Origin: Aquila chrysaetos chrysaetos
Taxonomy: Eukaryota > Chordata > Aves > Accipitriformes > Accipitridae
Direction of reading: 5' to 3'
Assembly: GCF_900496995.4 (NCBI RefSeq)
Contig: NC_044009.1
Coordinates: 10,758,001 to 10,822,000 of the forward strand
Length of the DNA: 64,000 nt
Shown here: positions 1 to 12,003 of the stretch, in pieces
Numbering within the stretch: the stretch's first letter is position 1
Layout: every line of letters starts with the position of its first letter
The notes under the pieces: model-generated
What the model saw: the letters and a program-made list of their open reading frames with translations, nothing else
What the model was told of the DNA's origin: nothing
Databases searched by the model: none
Program-made: the position numbers and the translations under genes

Positions 1-3000
1 GAGCCCGTGTGGGTCTCGGCTCAGGAAGGTGGGGTTTATGTTTTTCTAGTTATCTGCTTGTGAGCTTTTTGTTTGTTTGTTTGTTTGGGTTTTTTTTTCT
101 TTAGAAGCATCCAGGTAAAACTCTTCAATACTTTTGCTCTTTGGGGATTTGTTTTGTTTGCTTGATATTTCTTTTTTGTCTCACAGCTCCCTAACACTTT
201 TTGTAATCACAGTAGGAATCACATCTTCCTTGTCACAGCTGTAGAGGAAAGCTGAAAGCAACCTGTTCCTCCATAGTTTGTGCCACGAGGATCCTGCCAA
301 AATAGGTCTGACCAATGTAATTCAGAGACCAGATCTCTGTTGCAGTTGACTTCAGCACTTCCAGAACCCTCCCCAAACCAGCCCCCTATTCCCATGCTGG
401 ATGGAGGACAGCAGGCACCCGCCGGGGAGTATTTCAGTGAGAACTGGTCAGCCCTGAAACCAAAGAAACACGTGGGGCAGGACCTCTCCATGGCGTGTGA
501 TCCACCCCACGTACCAGGAGGAGAGCGGATGAAGTGGTCGCTCTTCCCTCCCTGTGTCCCATCCCCGCACGCTGCTTGCTGTGAGCAAGTTGTCTGAAGG
601 AGCAGAAATTGTCACCAGGTTTGGAGGTGTTTCTCACCTCTGTGAAAACAAACGGGGCTGATTTGTTTCTTAATTGCTTGTCCAGGGGAGCTGCGAGGCT
701 TCGTCTGTATCAGGTGGGAGCTGGGAGTTTTGCTCCATTTGATCGTGTGCTCTTTCGCCCCCGCTTCAAAGATCTCTTTGGTTTTCCACTCCCTTTTATG
801 TCCCATCTCTTGAAGTCGCACTCCTGCATGAAGGCACAAACCCAGGACAGCTGAAGGGTTCCAAATGCAATTATTTTGCAGAGCGTTTCAATAAATTAGC
901 AGCTCATTTCTTTGCCAGACAGTACTTACTTTTCAATTGGCCCGTGTCTGTGCAGCCTTCAGTACGCGTTGAATCTTTAGCCTTTGGGATGTCAGCTTGG
1001 GAGGATGGAGCTCGGCATGCTTAGCTGTGATTCAGACTTGGATGTGACTCTGCACAGGTTTTTGCCCAGTAAAACAGCAATCTGCAATTTCATCTCAGTT
1101 GGAGATTTGCGCAGTTTGGATTTCGCAATGTAAAGACAAGCAGTTCCTTCCAGTGACCTGTCCCTGTGAAATGGGAATGCAAAGTACCAGCACCCAGAGT
1201 TGCTGCTGGAGAAGAAAGGTTGGCACAAGCATCTGCACAGATATTTTTTTTAATAGCCTTTTATTTATTAAGCTACTTTGGAGTCTGATTCACTTGCTTT
1301 GCTTGATATTTATTAGTATTTCACCTGCCCTGAACTGGGAGCTGCAAGCACTTCGATAAATGGATTGCCTTTCCTGGAACGCTGTCCCAACATCAGCTAA
1401 TCAGTATCCTCAGCGTGATTGCCAAAGTACCACTCTTGTAAATCAAGGATGGCAAAGAGAGAAACCCCAAGCACCAGCAGCGCAGGACTTGCTCGGAGGC
1501 AGGAATGCGGCCCAAGCACCAATCTCCCCATCTCCATGGGGTTCTGTGCTTGGATAACGGATCCCTCCACTTGTCTGAGCTCTCCATTTAATTCAGGGCT
1601 GTCTTGGTTGTAACTGCACACGGTGCTGCTCTACCCGCTCTACTTTATTTGCACTGAGTGGTAGCATTGCCTGTTGGCCTGACTCAGAGATCTGCTGGAG
1701 GAGTTGGGCTGTGCTTTGTGCAACTGAATACCAATACCTGGTTGCAGCAGGCCATTGTGAGCCAAAAAGGCAACTCCCTGTCTTTGATAATGGAAAAGGT
1801 GCCATTAAGCAGCAGACCTGCTTGCTGTAGGATGTTGTGGGTGCCTAACAGCTACACAGCTTCAAAAAGTGACTTGACAGATTTGTGGTAGGAAAATTGC
1901 ACAGGGGCTGTGAGAAACCGAAACGCGGGCTCTGGTCTGGGAATTCCCTGGGCTCCTGTAGTCCCCAGTGCTGGGAGCAGCTGCAAAGTGAATTGCAGGA
2001 GGAATGTATTGCCATTTCAGAGGTTTTCCATCTCATGCTGCCAGCGAGCAGGTCTGGGCTTTCTGTAAGAGGCTTTGCTGCAGTTGAAGCATCACGGCGG
2101 TGCCCAGGTGCCTACTGAGCCTGTCTGTGCATGTAGTGCCTTCAGCCTGCTCCAGCCTCCTCTGCTCACTGCAAAAAGGTCCCTCACCCCTGTCCTATCA
2201 CACCCCAGGCTTAGAGGGCTGAGGTGCACAAGGATCAGGTAGCACTGTCTTTGTAGGAAAGAGTCCGGAAACCCCAACTAAACGTGACCCTGCTGTCATT
2301 GTATGAACAGCCTCCCCAGGCTGGGTCAAGGAGGCTTGGGATGTTTCACCAGGGGCCTTGTGGGTGTGATCGCAGCTTTTCCTGTAACGCTGATAAGGAT
2401 TTGACTCATTCCTCAGCCGGGGAGTCAACCACTTCTCTCCTCTTCCCCCCACCGTCTGCTTTTCACAAAACTGGCAGGAATCAGGAGCTGCTGAACTTAC
2501 TGGAGATGCATCACTGGGGATGGCGTGGGGAGTTGCAAAGCAGGCAAGCAGAGCATGGCTGTGTACTGTGCTTTCTCAGAAACACGCAGGCTCAAGCAGA
2601 AAAGGTGAGTGAAGAGCCCCATTATTTTTCTGTGAAAGTCTCAGGACACGGTGGCTGCTGCAGCTATGGGAGGCTGATGCTGTGCCTTCTCTTTCGTACA
2701 GTGCCAAGCCATGCTCTGTTAGCATCCCACCCAGTGCAGTGGCTTCAGCCTGCCTCTATGGCTCTTAATTTTCAGGCCTCGTATTTTCTCTGCTGCCTAG
2801 CAGTGAGAGCCGGGTGCCGCGCTCTCCTTGGCTCTCCTCGACAGTCCCAGCTGTCCTCCTCTCTTTGCGGGGCATCTTTCCTCTTCCCCTCTACAAGCGT
2901 TAACTGATTATTGATCCCCAGGAAGGTATCTGAGCAGCATCCTCCATGCTGAGGTTTGCTGTGGCCCGGGATGTGTTCCATTTACGGCAGCTGTTCCCAC

Positions 3001-4156
3001 GCATCTGCTGAAGAAGCCACCCTCTCCATCCTTTTGAGGGCAGTGAGGTGGGTACCACTGCCTGCCTGCACCTAGTGCTGGTAGCCCCTTGACTCTGGGG
3101 GTCCCAGCTGTCCCCAGCCCTGCTTTCCTCCCTGGGTGTGAGCAGCCTCTGGTAGTGGAGTCTCTGGCACTGCCCGGCTGTCCTGGGGAGCAAGCGTTGT
3201 CCCTCTGCATCTGAAACCATAGGTTAATGTCTTTTAGCAGGGAGAAAACATAATTTAGCAGCTCATCAGCTAGCTAACAGCTTGGGATGCAGACTATGCA
3301 AGACCACTCCTAATTATCTGCTTTCCCATCTTCTTTGTTTGGAGATGGGTAAGGGAAAACGTGATATTCCCTGAAAATGTCTGTCTGTGGTAGGGAGAGG
3401 TGGCGTTTTTGCAAAGGCGGTTTGGGGATGCATCTATATTTAATGTCTAGATGTTGCTATGGAGAAGCTGGATGGAGGCCACCAGGAAATAGCAGCCAGT
3501 TGAAAGAGGACTGTGGCCCCAGGGAGATGTTGCTGTGGGGCTTCCTGCTCGCCCAGGTGGCTTGTGCTGGACACTGGTGTGGGCTGGACCCCCAGGGCAG
3601 GGCCGTCCATGGAAGTGCAGTGCAGGCTGGTGTCACCTGCCCTGCTGCCCCTTTGGAGGGGAGGGTTGCGGATGGGGGGACTGAGCAGAGAGGACAGGCA
3701 GGCAGAGTTGCTGCCAGTGGGTCTGAGCATGGCAGCAGTGCCCATAGTGAGACTAGCACTAACAAGAAGCTGTACCCATGGCTGTCCCCTCTTCACGGTG
3801 AGCTTTTCTTTTAAAAAAAAAAAACAAAACAAAACTCTGTCACTTAACAAAAATGTTTCAGGCCTTTTGGGTTTTTCCCTGTGATTAAGTCTGATAAGAA
3901 GAGACAGCGGAGGATTTATTAGTATCTGCTTGCTGATTTCAGCTTTACTTCTGTTGTGACAGAAGATCTAATGCTGTTACTCCTGAGCAAGTACTTCATG
4001 CAATATGACCACAGCCCTGATGGCAGAGCAGCGTCCTAACACTTTCCCGGCTGCCTCTGCTGCACCGGCGTGGCTAATGAAGTACTGAGTGGGGGGAAAA
4101 AATAAAGCAGCAGCAGAAATCGGGGTGGAGGAAAATGTTATCTGAACCTTGACAGC
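1..4156. other. Unique non-coding stretch
   Basis: No gene can be supported here. The most open frame runs on the plus strand at 2284-2907 (207 codons). Its product has no recognisable domain, and frequent Trp, Cys and His with no codon-usage pattern suggest chance. Inside it a pyrimidine-rich AG at 2476-2477 and an AAAG|GTGAGT donor at 2604/2605 could bound a 127-nt exon, but nothing else supports this. A (TTTG)5 microsatellite lies at 68-87 and an A12 tract near 3815. I see no repeat family, promoter or RNA gene. Confidence 0.6.
68..87. repeat. (TTTG)5 microsatellite
   Basis: Five uninterrupted TTTG units are followed by a T-rich run. This is an ordinary simple repeat, with no sign that it belongs to the poly(A) end of a retroposon. 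Confidence 0.9.
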
Positions 4157-4170
4157 ATTGCCATGGTAAC
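4157..4170 (+). promoter_or_regulatory. RFX X-box-like palindrome
   Basis: ATTGCCATGGTAAC matches the palindromic X-box bound by RFX factors (GTNRCC, short spacer, RGYAAC) except for the first base. The right half-site GGTAAC is intact. RFX sites are common in ciliary and neural promoters and enhancers. Binding here is an inference from sequence only. The site lies 30 bp from a 17-bp tandem repeat. Confidence 0.35.
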
Positions 4171-4200
4171 GGGGGACCTGCCAGCAAATGCTGCAGGCTG

Positions 4201-4255
4201 GCACTGCGGGCAGCATGGCACTGCGGGCAGCATGGCATTGCGGGCAGCATGGCAC
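4201..4255. repeat. 17-bp tandem repeat, 3 copies
   Basis: The unit GCACTGCGGGCAGCATG occurs at 4201-4217 and 4218-4234, then at 4235-4251 with one change (C to T at unit position 4). A partial GCAC follows. Copies this similar indicate a young minisatellite that may vary in copy number between individuals. Confidence 0.95.
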
Positions 4256-7200
4256 GCTGTTATCCGGGTTGCAGAGGGCCGGTGGGATGGGAGGCTGTGA
4301 TTTCCCCTGGGGAAGCCGGCGGGAGCCTTGGGAAGGGAGGCAATGGCAGCCTGAGAGGCAGCTCTGGGAAATGACAGTCCCTTGGGCAGAGTCTGGACTC
4401 CTCTGCCTCCCCTCCTGTCTTGCTTTGCATCCGCACTGCCGCGCTTGCAAGGAGCCAAAGCCTCGGCCGCAGCCCCAGCGCTGCTTCCAGTCCAGCCTCG
4501 CAGTGCGGCTGCCTTTCTACTCAGCTGCCGCTCAACCGCAAAGGCCACAACTAGCAAGGTTAGTCATGCTGGTGGGAAGCAGTGATTCCCCTTTGTGAAA
4601 AAACACCAAGGCTTGGGCTATGTTTTAATTCCCCCAAGGAGTGAAACCCAGACCTTCACGCATTGTTCATCCAAACCAAAAAAAAAATCCACTGGCCCGC
4701 AACATCTGCTGGGCAAGCACCCGCAGCATTCGTCCCAGCCAGAGGCGTTTGCATCCCTGGCCAAAGCAGCTCCTGATCATCCTGACCCCCTTCCCCAGCT
4801 GCCTGCCTGCCAGGCTTTGCTTGAAGACAGAGACAGGCAGAGGAGACCCTGTCCCAGAGGGGCCACGCAGCCCCCCCGATTCTTGCCCTGCTGATGGCTG
4901 TGGCCAGGCTTCAGCTCTGAATGCAGCTCCAGAGGTCTTCAGCTTGCTCCAGCACCCTGTTGCCTTCCTGAGGCCAAACTGCTCTGTGGTGTGAGAGAGG
5001 GACAGCGTAAATTGGGTCCCTCAGGATGGGAGCATGTTTGGCTGGAGGTGTCTCCAGGGACGGGGCAGCGGTGTTGGCTAAGAACAACCTTGCTGCACCC
5101 CGTGGGCCAGGAGCAAGGCTGCAAGCAGCAACTGATTTAACAATGCTGTGCTATAATTACTGGCAGCGCATTTGCCCCCAGCCCTGCTGTGCTGTAGAGG
5201 GAGAAAGCGCCCTTCCAACTGCTGCCGTCAGCCTCTCGCATGCCTGTGGGGTGGGGGTGCTCTCTTTACAGCCATGTGAGAGGCAATGTAGGAAAGACTA
5301 AGTAAAAATAAACCAGGGTAAAAATAGTCCCACGTGTGCTTGCTTTCTATGGGAAATGAGGGGAATTTTGATATTAAGCAAAAAATGAGAGTGAAATTTA
5401 CCATCCCAGCTCACCCTCTGGAAAGCGGGGCCCATCTCTGCACGGGGCAGAAGCACTTTGGTCCAGTACAGCCCCTGGAAGCTGGAGAGAAGTGGGCAAT
5501 GTCAGCTGAACCTAGTGACCATTGTTGCACCTGGGGAGCTGCCCCAGCTGCCCCTGTGCGCTCTGGGCAGCCCATCTGGGCTGATGTTGGCGGCACAGAG
5601 CTGGGCTGCACAGACAGCTCCACCTCTGCAGAGAGCCTGCCTGGCAGAGGGAGCAGCCCCCCTCAGCTGGAGCCGGGGATGGCAGGTCCTGGCATCGGCT
5701 GCACCACCAGGTAACCACTTCTGTTTAAGGGGCAAAGAGAGAAGCTCCAGCGAGAGCTGCATCGGGCACCCCCTGCAGTGCTCCAGGTCGCTGGTGCACC
5801 TGAGGGCATCCCCACCACTGCAGCCACCATGAAAGGCAGTTCATGGGCCCAACTTTAGGTGCAGTTTGCTCAAGTCCTGCTGTAGCTCCAGACAGCTGCA
5901 GGCTGAGCTTTGAAATCCAGCAAATGCTGCTCTGTCCTGAATACAGACAGAGTTAGTGCTCGCCCAAATAGGGCAAGGTGGAAAAAACTGCTATTAAGCT
6001 AAAAAACTAGGGTGGTTTCTTGGGAGTTCCACATAGGAAGATGCCTAGTCTGGTTTAAAGATGTCACAGGGTAGGGACTCCATCTCAGCCCGTGCTAATT
6101 CACAAAATATGTAAATGCACCTCTCCCCTCTGCGTTGCTTCTTCCCTCTTTGCAATTCCTCTTAGCTGTGGTAACCTTCCTTTCTGCCCAGCTAAGCAAT
6201 GCTTCTGGGCTGACCTAACTTTTTGTACGCAAAAGGAAACACAAGGATTCATCCTTAATTGCACCAATGGGAAAAGAAAACGTCGATGGTATTATAATGG
6301 AAACGCAACCCCACCTAGATTTGTACGTGGCTTTGGTGCGTTGGGAGGCCCGGGCGTCACAGGCTGGGCTGTGTGAGCCTTTGCCCGGGCTATAGGAGCT
6401 GACAGCGGGGGCTGGGACCACTGTGCAAGGCTCCTCTCTGCATGCTGACACCAGTAAGGCATTAAAAAATCCAGGCAGAGTTCCCGTCCAAGATCCACGC
6501 AGGCTAGTTGTGCCAGGACTGCCGGTTCGCATTTTGCTTTTCCATGTGTTGTTTCCTAGGTATTTTTATTACACAGCAATCCTCATAGGCACAGATGGGC
6601 TGGGCAGTGAGTTGTGGGCATATCCCCAGTGTCCTAAATCACAGGCTTTCCCAATGCAAGCTCTAGAGGGGCTCCTCTTGTCCTGGGTATGATGCAGATG
6701 CCTCTGACTTCTTCATAGTTACTTGGGTCCCATTGCAAGCCCATTCGGTGGAAATTAATCAGTTGCACTGAAGCTGGGGGAGGAGTATTGACCTCACCAT
6801 GCCACGCAGTGTAAGATAACGATGCGTTAAAAGTATAGAAAGCAAAGGCTGACTGGGGACGCAGTGCTTCAACCTGGGGACTGCAGCCTTAGGTGGTTAG
6901 GTACAGCTCCCAGGCACTGCAATGGGGAAATGCCATGGAAAAAGGGGTTTGCTGGGAGGGGGGTGGATTTGGCTGATTAAACACAGTGAGAACAGACCCA
7001 AAACCAGAAGTGTAGCAGCTGTGCCTTGTCCTACACTGCGTGACCGTGGAAGGATCCTAACATATGGCATTGGCTTTGGCTGACTGGAGAAAAGTAATTC
7101 TCCTGTTTACCCAGTAGCTCTTGAGCAGACCTCTGCCACGTGCCAAGAGTGGCAGCAGCCCCTTGGGGCCAGCAGCACCCAAAGAAAACATAAAAAATGA

Positions 7201-8017
7201 GTGAGACCCTGTAACAAGACAACCCCCCGAGTGCCCAGGAACCCACTTCTCCTTCCTGCAAAACACTGGAGTATGGAGCAAAGGCCAGGTGTCATGGCAA
7301 GCTGAGGTTTTTAACACCCTTTTGATATGCTGATTCCCACAGGACCAGATGCCACAGTGCCAGCTGGCGGGCTTATAGGGCAGAATAACCCTTGGGCAGC
7401 ATTTTGGTGTGCTGTTACGTGGGCTCAGGAAATCAATTCCAGCCAGCAATGGAGTGTGCCAAACACCCGTGGTGAGCTCTTCAAGGGCAAATGTATGCAA
7501 GGGCAGTGCTCCCATTAGTCAGAGGTGGGAAGGAGGGGTAGCTGAGAGCAGGTGAGTGCACAGAATGCTCCTGGCTTTGTGCATGGGCAAAGCCGACTCA
7601 TAGGAAGGGCGACAGCCTCTTTTTATTGTCTGGGTATCAAATGAAATGGACTTTTCTCTGCCACCTCCTTGCTCTGCGGAGGGCAGGGGTTGAGACTTAA
7701 ATCTGCACCTTTGAAGCTCCCCTGGAAAATTCTCCAGAGTCTGTCACATAAAACAGGGCTAAAAGATTGGCTGAGACTCCTCCATCCATTTGACTCGTGC
7801 TCTTTCAAAGGCCTGACTTAACATCTAGTTGTGTTTGTATTTAACTCTGCAGTCTGGCGGGGCAAGATTGGGCATGGGTCATGGCTGTAGACAGCATATA
7901 GGTCCTGGAAAAGCAGATTTTGGCTTGTTGCTGCAGTAATGCCTGTGCTGTGACAGCAGGAGGCTGAGGGCTGTGTCTTGGTGGCGCGGCTGACCATGTC
8001 AAGCTGTATTGCAGCAG
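4256..8017. other. Unique non-coding stretch
   Basis: Open frames here are short and overlap one another on both strands, without exon-like borders. The part from about 6200 to 6310 is less GC-rich and contains TAAT-type words and ACGTCGATGG-like words, as conserved non-coding sequence often does. That impression cannot be tested without alignment. One faint palindromic repeat is listed at 6723-6798. I see no RNA gene or promoter. Confidence 0.55.
6723..6798. repeat. Possible decayed palindromic sauropsid repeat
   Basis: The segment starts TTGGGTCCCATTG and ends with a GGAGTATTGACCTCACC-like arm. This resembles the ancient repeats whose arms carry GGGTCCCATTGAAG and CAATGGGGCCAGGATTTCACC. 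The match is patchy and the inner core is badly eroded, so chance similarity is a real alternative. Confidence 0.25.
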
Positions 8018-8101
8018 GCAGAGCAGATCCAATGGCAGGCACTGGGTCTGTCAGTACGCAGTTATCCACCACTGTACCATTCAAAAGACAGGTCTCCTCA
8101 G
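8018..8101 (+). other. Candidate 84-nt exon, in frame
   Basis: The segment lies between an AG at 8016-8017 (tract TATTGCAGCAG, a weak pyrimidine run) and a strong donor CAG|GTAAGC at 8101/8102. Its length is exactly 28 codons. One frame is open throughout and begins AEQIQWQALGLSVRSY, ending KDRSPQ. I do not recognise this peptide. The weak acceptor and the lack of neighbouring exons make a chance donor the likeliest explanation. It could also be a non-coding RNA exon. Confidence 0.15.
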
Positions 8102-11100
8102 GTAAGCATAAGAAGCAAGGAACCTGCGTGGGATTTGCCACAGACATTGGAGCTGATGAAAGGCAGAAACCAAGCTATTGAAGCTCTTCTGCACCCTGTT
8201 ACAGCAGAAACTGAGGTGGCACTGGCAAGACCAAGAGGCGGGCTGATTTATAAGAAGTCAATTTGTGACATGCCTTATCTTATCCTCCTGGATCCTCTTC
8301 ATTTCCTGTGTCCAGAGAGAAAGGAAAGCAAACAAAGGGGAACACCTTAACAGCACGCAACAGCAAAGCAACCCTTTCTGACGGCTTCCATGGGCTAAGT
8401 CTGAGCAAACTACTTTTCTAATTATGGCCTCTGTCCGGATGGATCCCAGACAAGTTAGTAAGTGTGAAAGCCAAAAGGTGACCATGATTAGATCTGGTCC
8501 TTTTGGGTGCCACAGCCTGCAGTATCTCATCTTGTTACAGGTCATCTTGAGCTGGCCTGTGCTGACACATCCGATAGGAGTGTTTGATGACTATGGGGAC
8601 ATCATAATTGGACCAGAGATATTCTGGGCTGCTTGCTTTTTCTTCTAATTGGCAACCAGCACGGCCTGTAGAAAGTAGGGAAGAAACATTACTCAGTTAC
8701 ACTAGCCAGGCTTCTCATGCATGACACACAGAAGCAGAGAGGCTGAAGTCATGGTCATCCTTCATGTTGTCCACCTGTCTGACCCTAATGGAAGTTTATT
8801 GAACCCTACTGGAGTTTGAATTCAAGTTTTTCTCTTCAGATCTGTTCTTTATGGGCTTGGTTGCATTTTAGGAGCTCAGTAAAAACAATTGTTTAAACTG
8901 AAACAGAAGAAAAATGGTCATTACAAGACGTTCCTTTCCAGGCTGGCACATGTTAGAAATGTTCTTAATTAATAGCACAACAGGAAGAAAAACGAAAGGG
9001 AAATGTTAAAGCAAGATCATGGACAGATGTAGAGGAGGAGCTCCATAAAGGAAGATGTCCACAAAGTCTCTCCTACCACACAGCCTCCAAATTGTTCCCA
9101 GGAGAGGACTGTGGAGCCAAGGCCTGGCTAGGTCAGCCCCCCCGCTGATCCAAGCTGTGGTAGGATGGGATACTTTGGTGGTGCCAACATGCAAATGTAG
9201 GATGAGGAACGGACATGAGCAGAGAGTCTTGATTTAAATGGAGAAGCTGTGCAGTTCTCCTGGTGAATCTGCCAGGCTCGTCTGCCTGATGAAAGGTGTG
9301 TTTTATTTTCTGACTAAAACTTTAGTTCTCTTTGACTGAGTGAAATGGCATTTTGCAAAAGTGGGAAAGACAAATCACAGCATCTGAGAAGGGTCGGTAC
9401 CTCCATTAGGCAACACATGGCCAGCTGTTGTGAGATCCTGAGGTTGTGCTTGCTAAAAGGGACTTTCTGGGTCATGCTGGGAGACAAAGTCTGGTGAAGT
9501 CCAGATGAGTTCATCTAGAGCTAGTTATCACAACATCCCTCAGCACACTGACCTCTCCATGCTGTTATACAAGGCTTTTCGAGGTCTACCAGGACAACCT
9601 GTGTTTTTAGGCTGGAAATGTGCTCCCCATCTCTGCTTTATCTTACATGTGCAAATGAAAGAGAAGAAATAGGGAAAAGACCCTTTGACACCATCTCATT
9701 CCTGGATTTTTTTATTAGGACAAGCTTCCTTCTCAATGCAAAACACAGTTTTTTATGTGTCGTCTTTGTTTTGTTTGCTTGGAGAGAGCACTGGCACACG
9801 TTCCAGGAAATTAGCTCTTAACTAAAAGCATTTATGTAATTGGGGAGGGAGGGGGAGGTGTGTGTGCACTGACTTTGGGGAAGTTCAGTCTACAAAAACA
9901 AACCTCGCTAACTACACTTGGTTCTGATTAAGGAAGATAAATCTGTCAGTGAGAGGCTAAATTTACCGAGAGTGTAACCTCCCGCCCCTCGCCCCACCAG
10001 TGATGGTCAGGCTGCATTTATTTCTATTGGGCAAGCTCCAGAAAGCATTGGGAGGTGAAAAACAATCCCCAGTAATGTGAAAAATGTGGAATGAAGTGGG
10101 GGCGGCAGGAGGAAGAGTGGGGGGAGAGGAGATCGAGCAACCAATAGCAACACGATGGGTACAATTTCAGCTCTTTTGCTGCTTCCACGGCTGAAATAAG
10201 AAAGCCCAAGATGCGTGCTGAAGCCCAAGATGTGCGTGCTGAAAATGCAGTGAAGGGAATCCCTGTTCCCCAGCTCCTCATGAGAATTGCTGTAGGTGGG
10301 AATCCTTGCAATTGCAAAGCTGAAAAAGCCATGCTAAAGCTAAAATGTAAAGGGGTACATGTCACCGAAGCCACCTTTATGCTGGTCTGTACAGTCAAGG
10401 TGTAGCTAGCCCTCTGCAGTCACCTGCCATGAGGCCAAAGCTGGCCTTGGACACACAAGGCAGTGGCTGTGTTTGTTAGACTGGTCAGAGAATGTGAGGA
10501 GAATTGGAAGGACCAGGCAGCAGCAAATCTGAAGATACAAGGTGGGTCTTGCAGCTGGCTGAGTAATGGTCTAGGTCACTGGTTATGTTAAAGTGGGAGA
10601 GAGATGATTTTGCAGTGAGAGCTATGACAGCTGCTTGCGAAGGATATCTTCAGTGCCACTTACCCTCATCAGTGCCACCTGCAGGGCCCTTTCTTAGAGG
10701 GACACAAGAGCTTTTATCACATGCCGCTGGCCAGAGCAAGCTGCTTTTGGATGTATTAGCTTGCCCGCTGCCACCAGATGGTCCTAGCTCTGTGTGGCTT
10801 CAGACACGCGCCAAGGCCACCTGATTTACTGCTGACCTAGCTGTTTCTTTTTGTTTTCTCAACGGTTTGCTCTCTTTAAAGCTTTATTTGCATCCTGTAA
10901 GGAGCTGCTTTTGGTCACACTTGGTGTTTCCTTTTGCAGTCAAGGAGAGGGATATGTCTGGCCCTGCCAGGGAAGAGTTTTGTCAGCAGAGATTCCCACC
11001 TGCAGCAGGACTGATGAACCACAGCATGGCAATGGTACCTCACCTGCAAAATCACATACACCATGATATCCCAGCTCACATGGAGGAAAGGCTCCTGTAG

Positions 11101-11915
11101 CCACTTTCCCATGGGCTCACAAAGGTACCCATCTATCTGTGCTACCACGATAGTTGTCCTTTTGGTTAGCTCACCAGGAAATAAGCTAGTTACCCCCTGG
11201 ATAAAAGTAGCTAAGGACCAAGTTTTCTAACAGATCAATGAGGGACATCCATAGCACATACTTCCCATCCACATGATGGCCACCACCTTGACCTTCCCAG
11301 CAGGGACAGACCTGCTGAAGATAATATCTCTAGGTCACCATCACTGGTAGCTCAGGGACTCCAATCTGCTGTGTGTGGGCACTTGGGAAGGACATGATGC
11401 ATCCAGAGCAATCTTTCTCTAGCATGCAAGAGATGCATGCATGGTTGAGATTTGGCTAGCTACTCAAATCTGTCATTGTTTTCGATTAATCAATAAGTCA
11501 CTGCAAATCCGTTGGCTATGAACCAGGAGGCCCGCTTGGTTCTGTTTTTTTAGCCCTCTAAAGCAATGCTTTTTGTGGAAAAAATGCTGGGAGAGGGGGA
11601 AAAAACTTGCTCACGTGGTCATTGGCAAACAGAGACCTCTCACTTCCAAGCTTGCTCTTGGAACTGTTTGAACTGCCTGATTGCTTCTGAGTCTTGGGGA
11701 TAGCAGGGGTGAGAAAGCCATACTGACACTAAAAGGAAGGCTTGGCTCCTGAAGAGCCCATAGCGACTTGCTGAACTGCTACAGAACGTGGCTGAGTTTG
11801 ATGATAATCACATAGCACTGTGGCATCTAAAAAGCCACCATTTTGTAGATTAAGCATGAGAAGCCCAAAGGAGGTGTCAGAAAAACAAACAATGAACAGA
11901 CCAAACAATGAACTG
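8102..11915. other. Unique non-coding stretch
   Basis: No gene is supported. The part from 9690 to 9990 is T- and A-rich with GATTAA, TTTATG and AACTAC words and looks enhancer-like, without a definite site cluster. Near 9550-9600 a few words (AAGGCTTTT, GTCTACCAGGACAACCT) faintly resemble antisense CR1 reverse transcriptase, too weakly to call. A 12-bp direct repeat, CAAACAATGAAC, occurs at 11886-11897 and 11902-11913, immediately before the palindromic repeat at 11916. Confidence 0.55.
10202..10241. repeat. Tandem duplication of about 20 bp
   Basis: AAGCCCAAGATGCGTGCTG at 10202-10220 is followed directly by the same word with an extra TG (10221-10241). This is a simple local duplication; no function is implied. 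Confidence 0.9.
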
Positions 11916-12003
11916 GGGCCAGATGCTCAGTTGGTGTAAAGCAGTGCAGTGCCATTGGATTCGCTGGAGCTTGGTGGACTTCTGCCAGGTGAGGATTTGG
12001 CTC
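11916..12003. repeat. Palindromic MITE-like repeat, nearly full length
   Basis: The left arm starts GGGCCAGATGCTCAGTTGG and the right arm ends CCAGGTGAGGATTTGGCTC. The two are imperfect reverse complements around a CCATTGG core, giving an 88-bp foldback. This closely matches an ancient repeat I know from sauropsid genomes, whose arms read GGGCCAGATCCTCAGCTGG and whose centre reads CCATTGACTTCAATGG. Its form is that of a small non-autonomous DNA transposon; I cannot assign the Repbase family name. The intact arms make this the best-preserved palindromic repeat in the window. Confidence 0.7.

Noticed and set aside
2284-2907. 207-codon plus-strand ORF with an internal exon-like segment at 2478-2604
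   Set aside because: The splice signals are reasonable but the peptide is unfamiliar and nothing nearby supports a gene.
9540-9605. Possible antisense CR1 reverse-transcriptase piece
   Set aside because: Similarity limited to about 35 bp of low identity and unsupported by flanking CR1 sequence.
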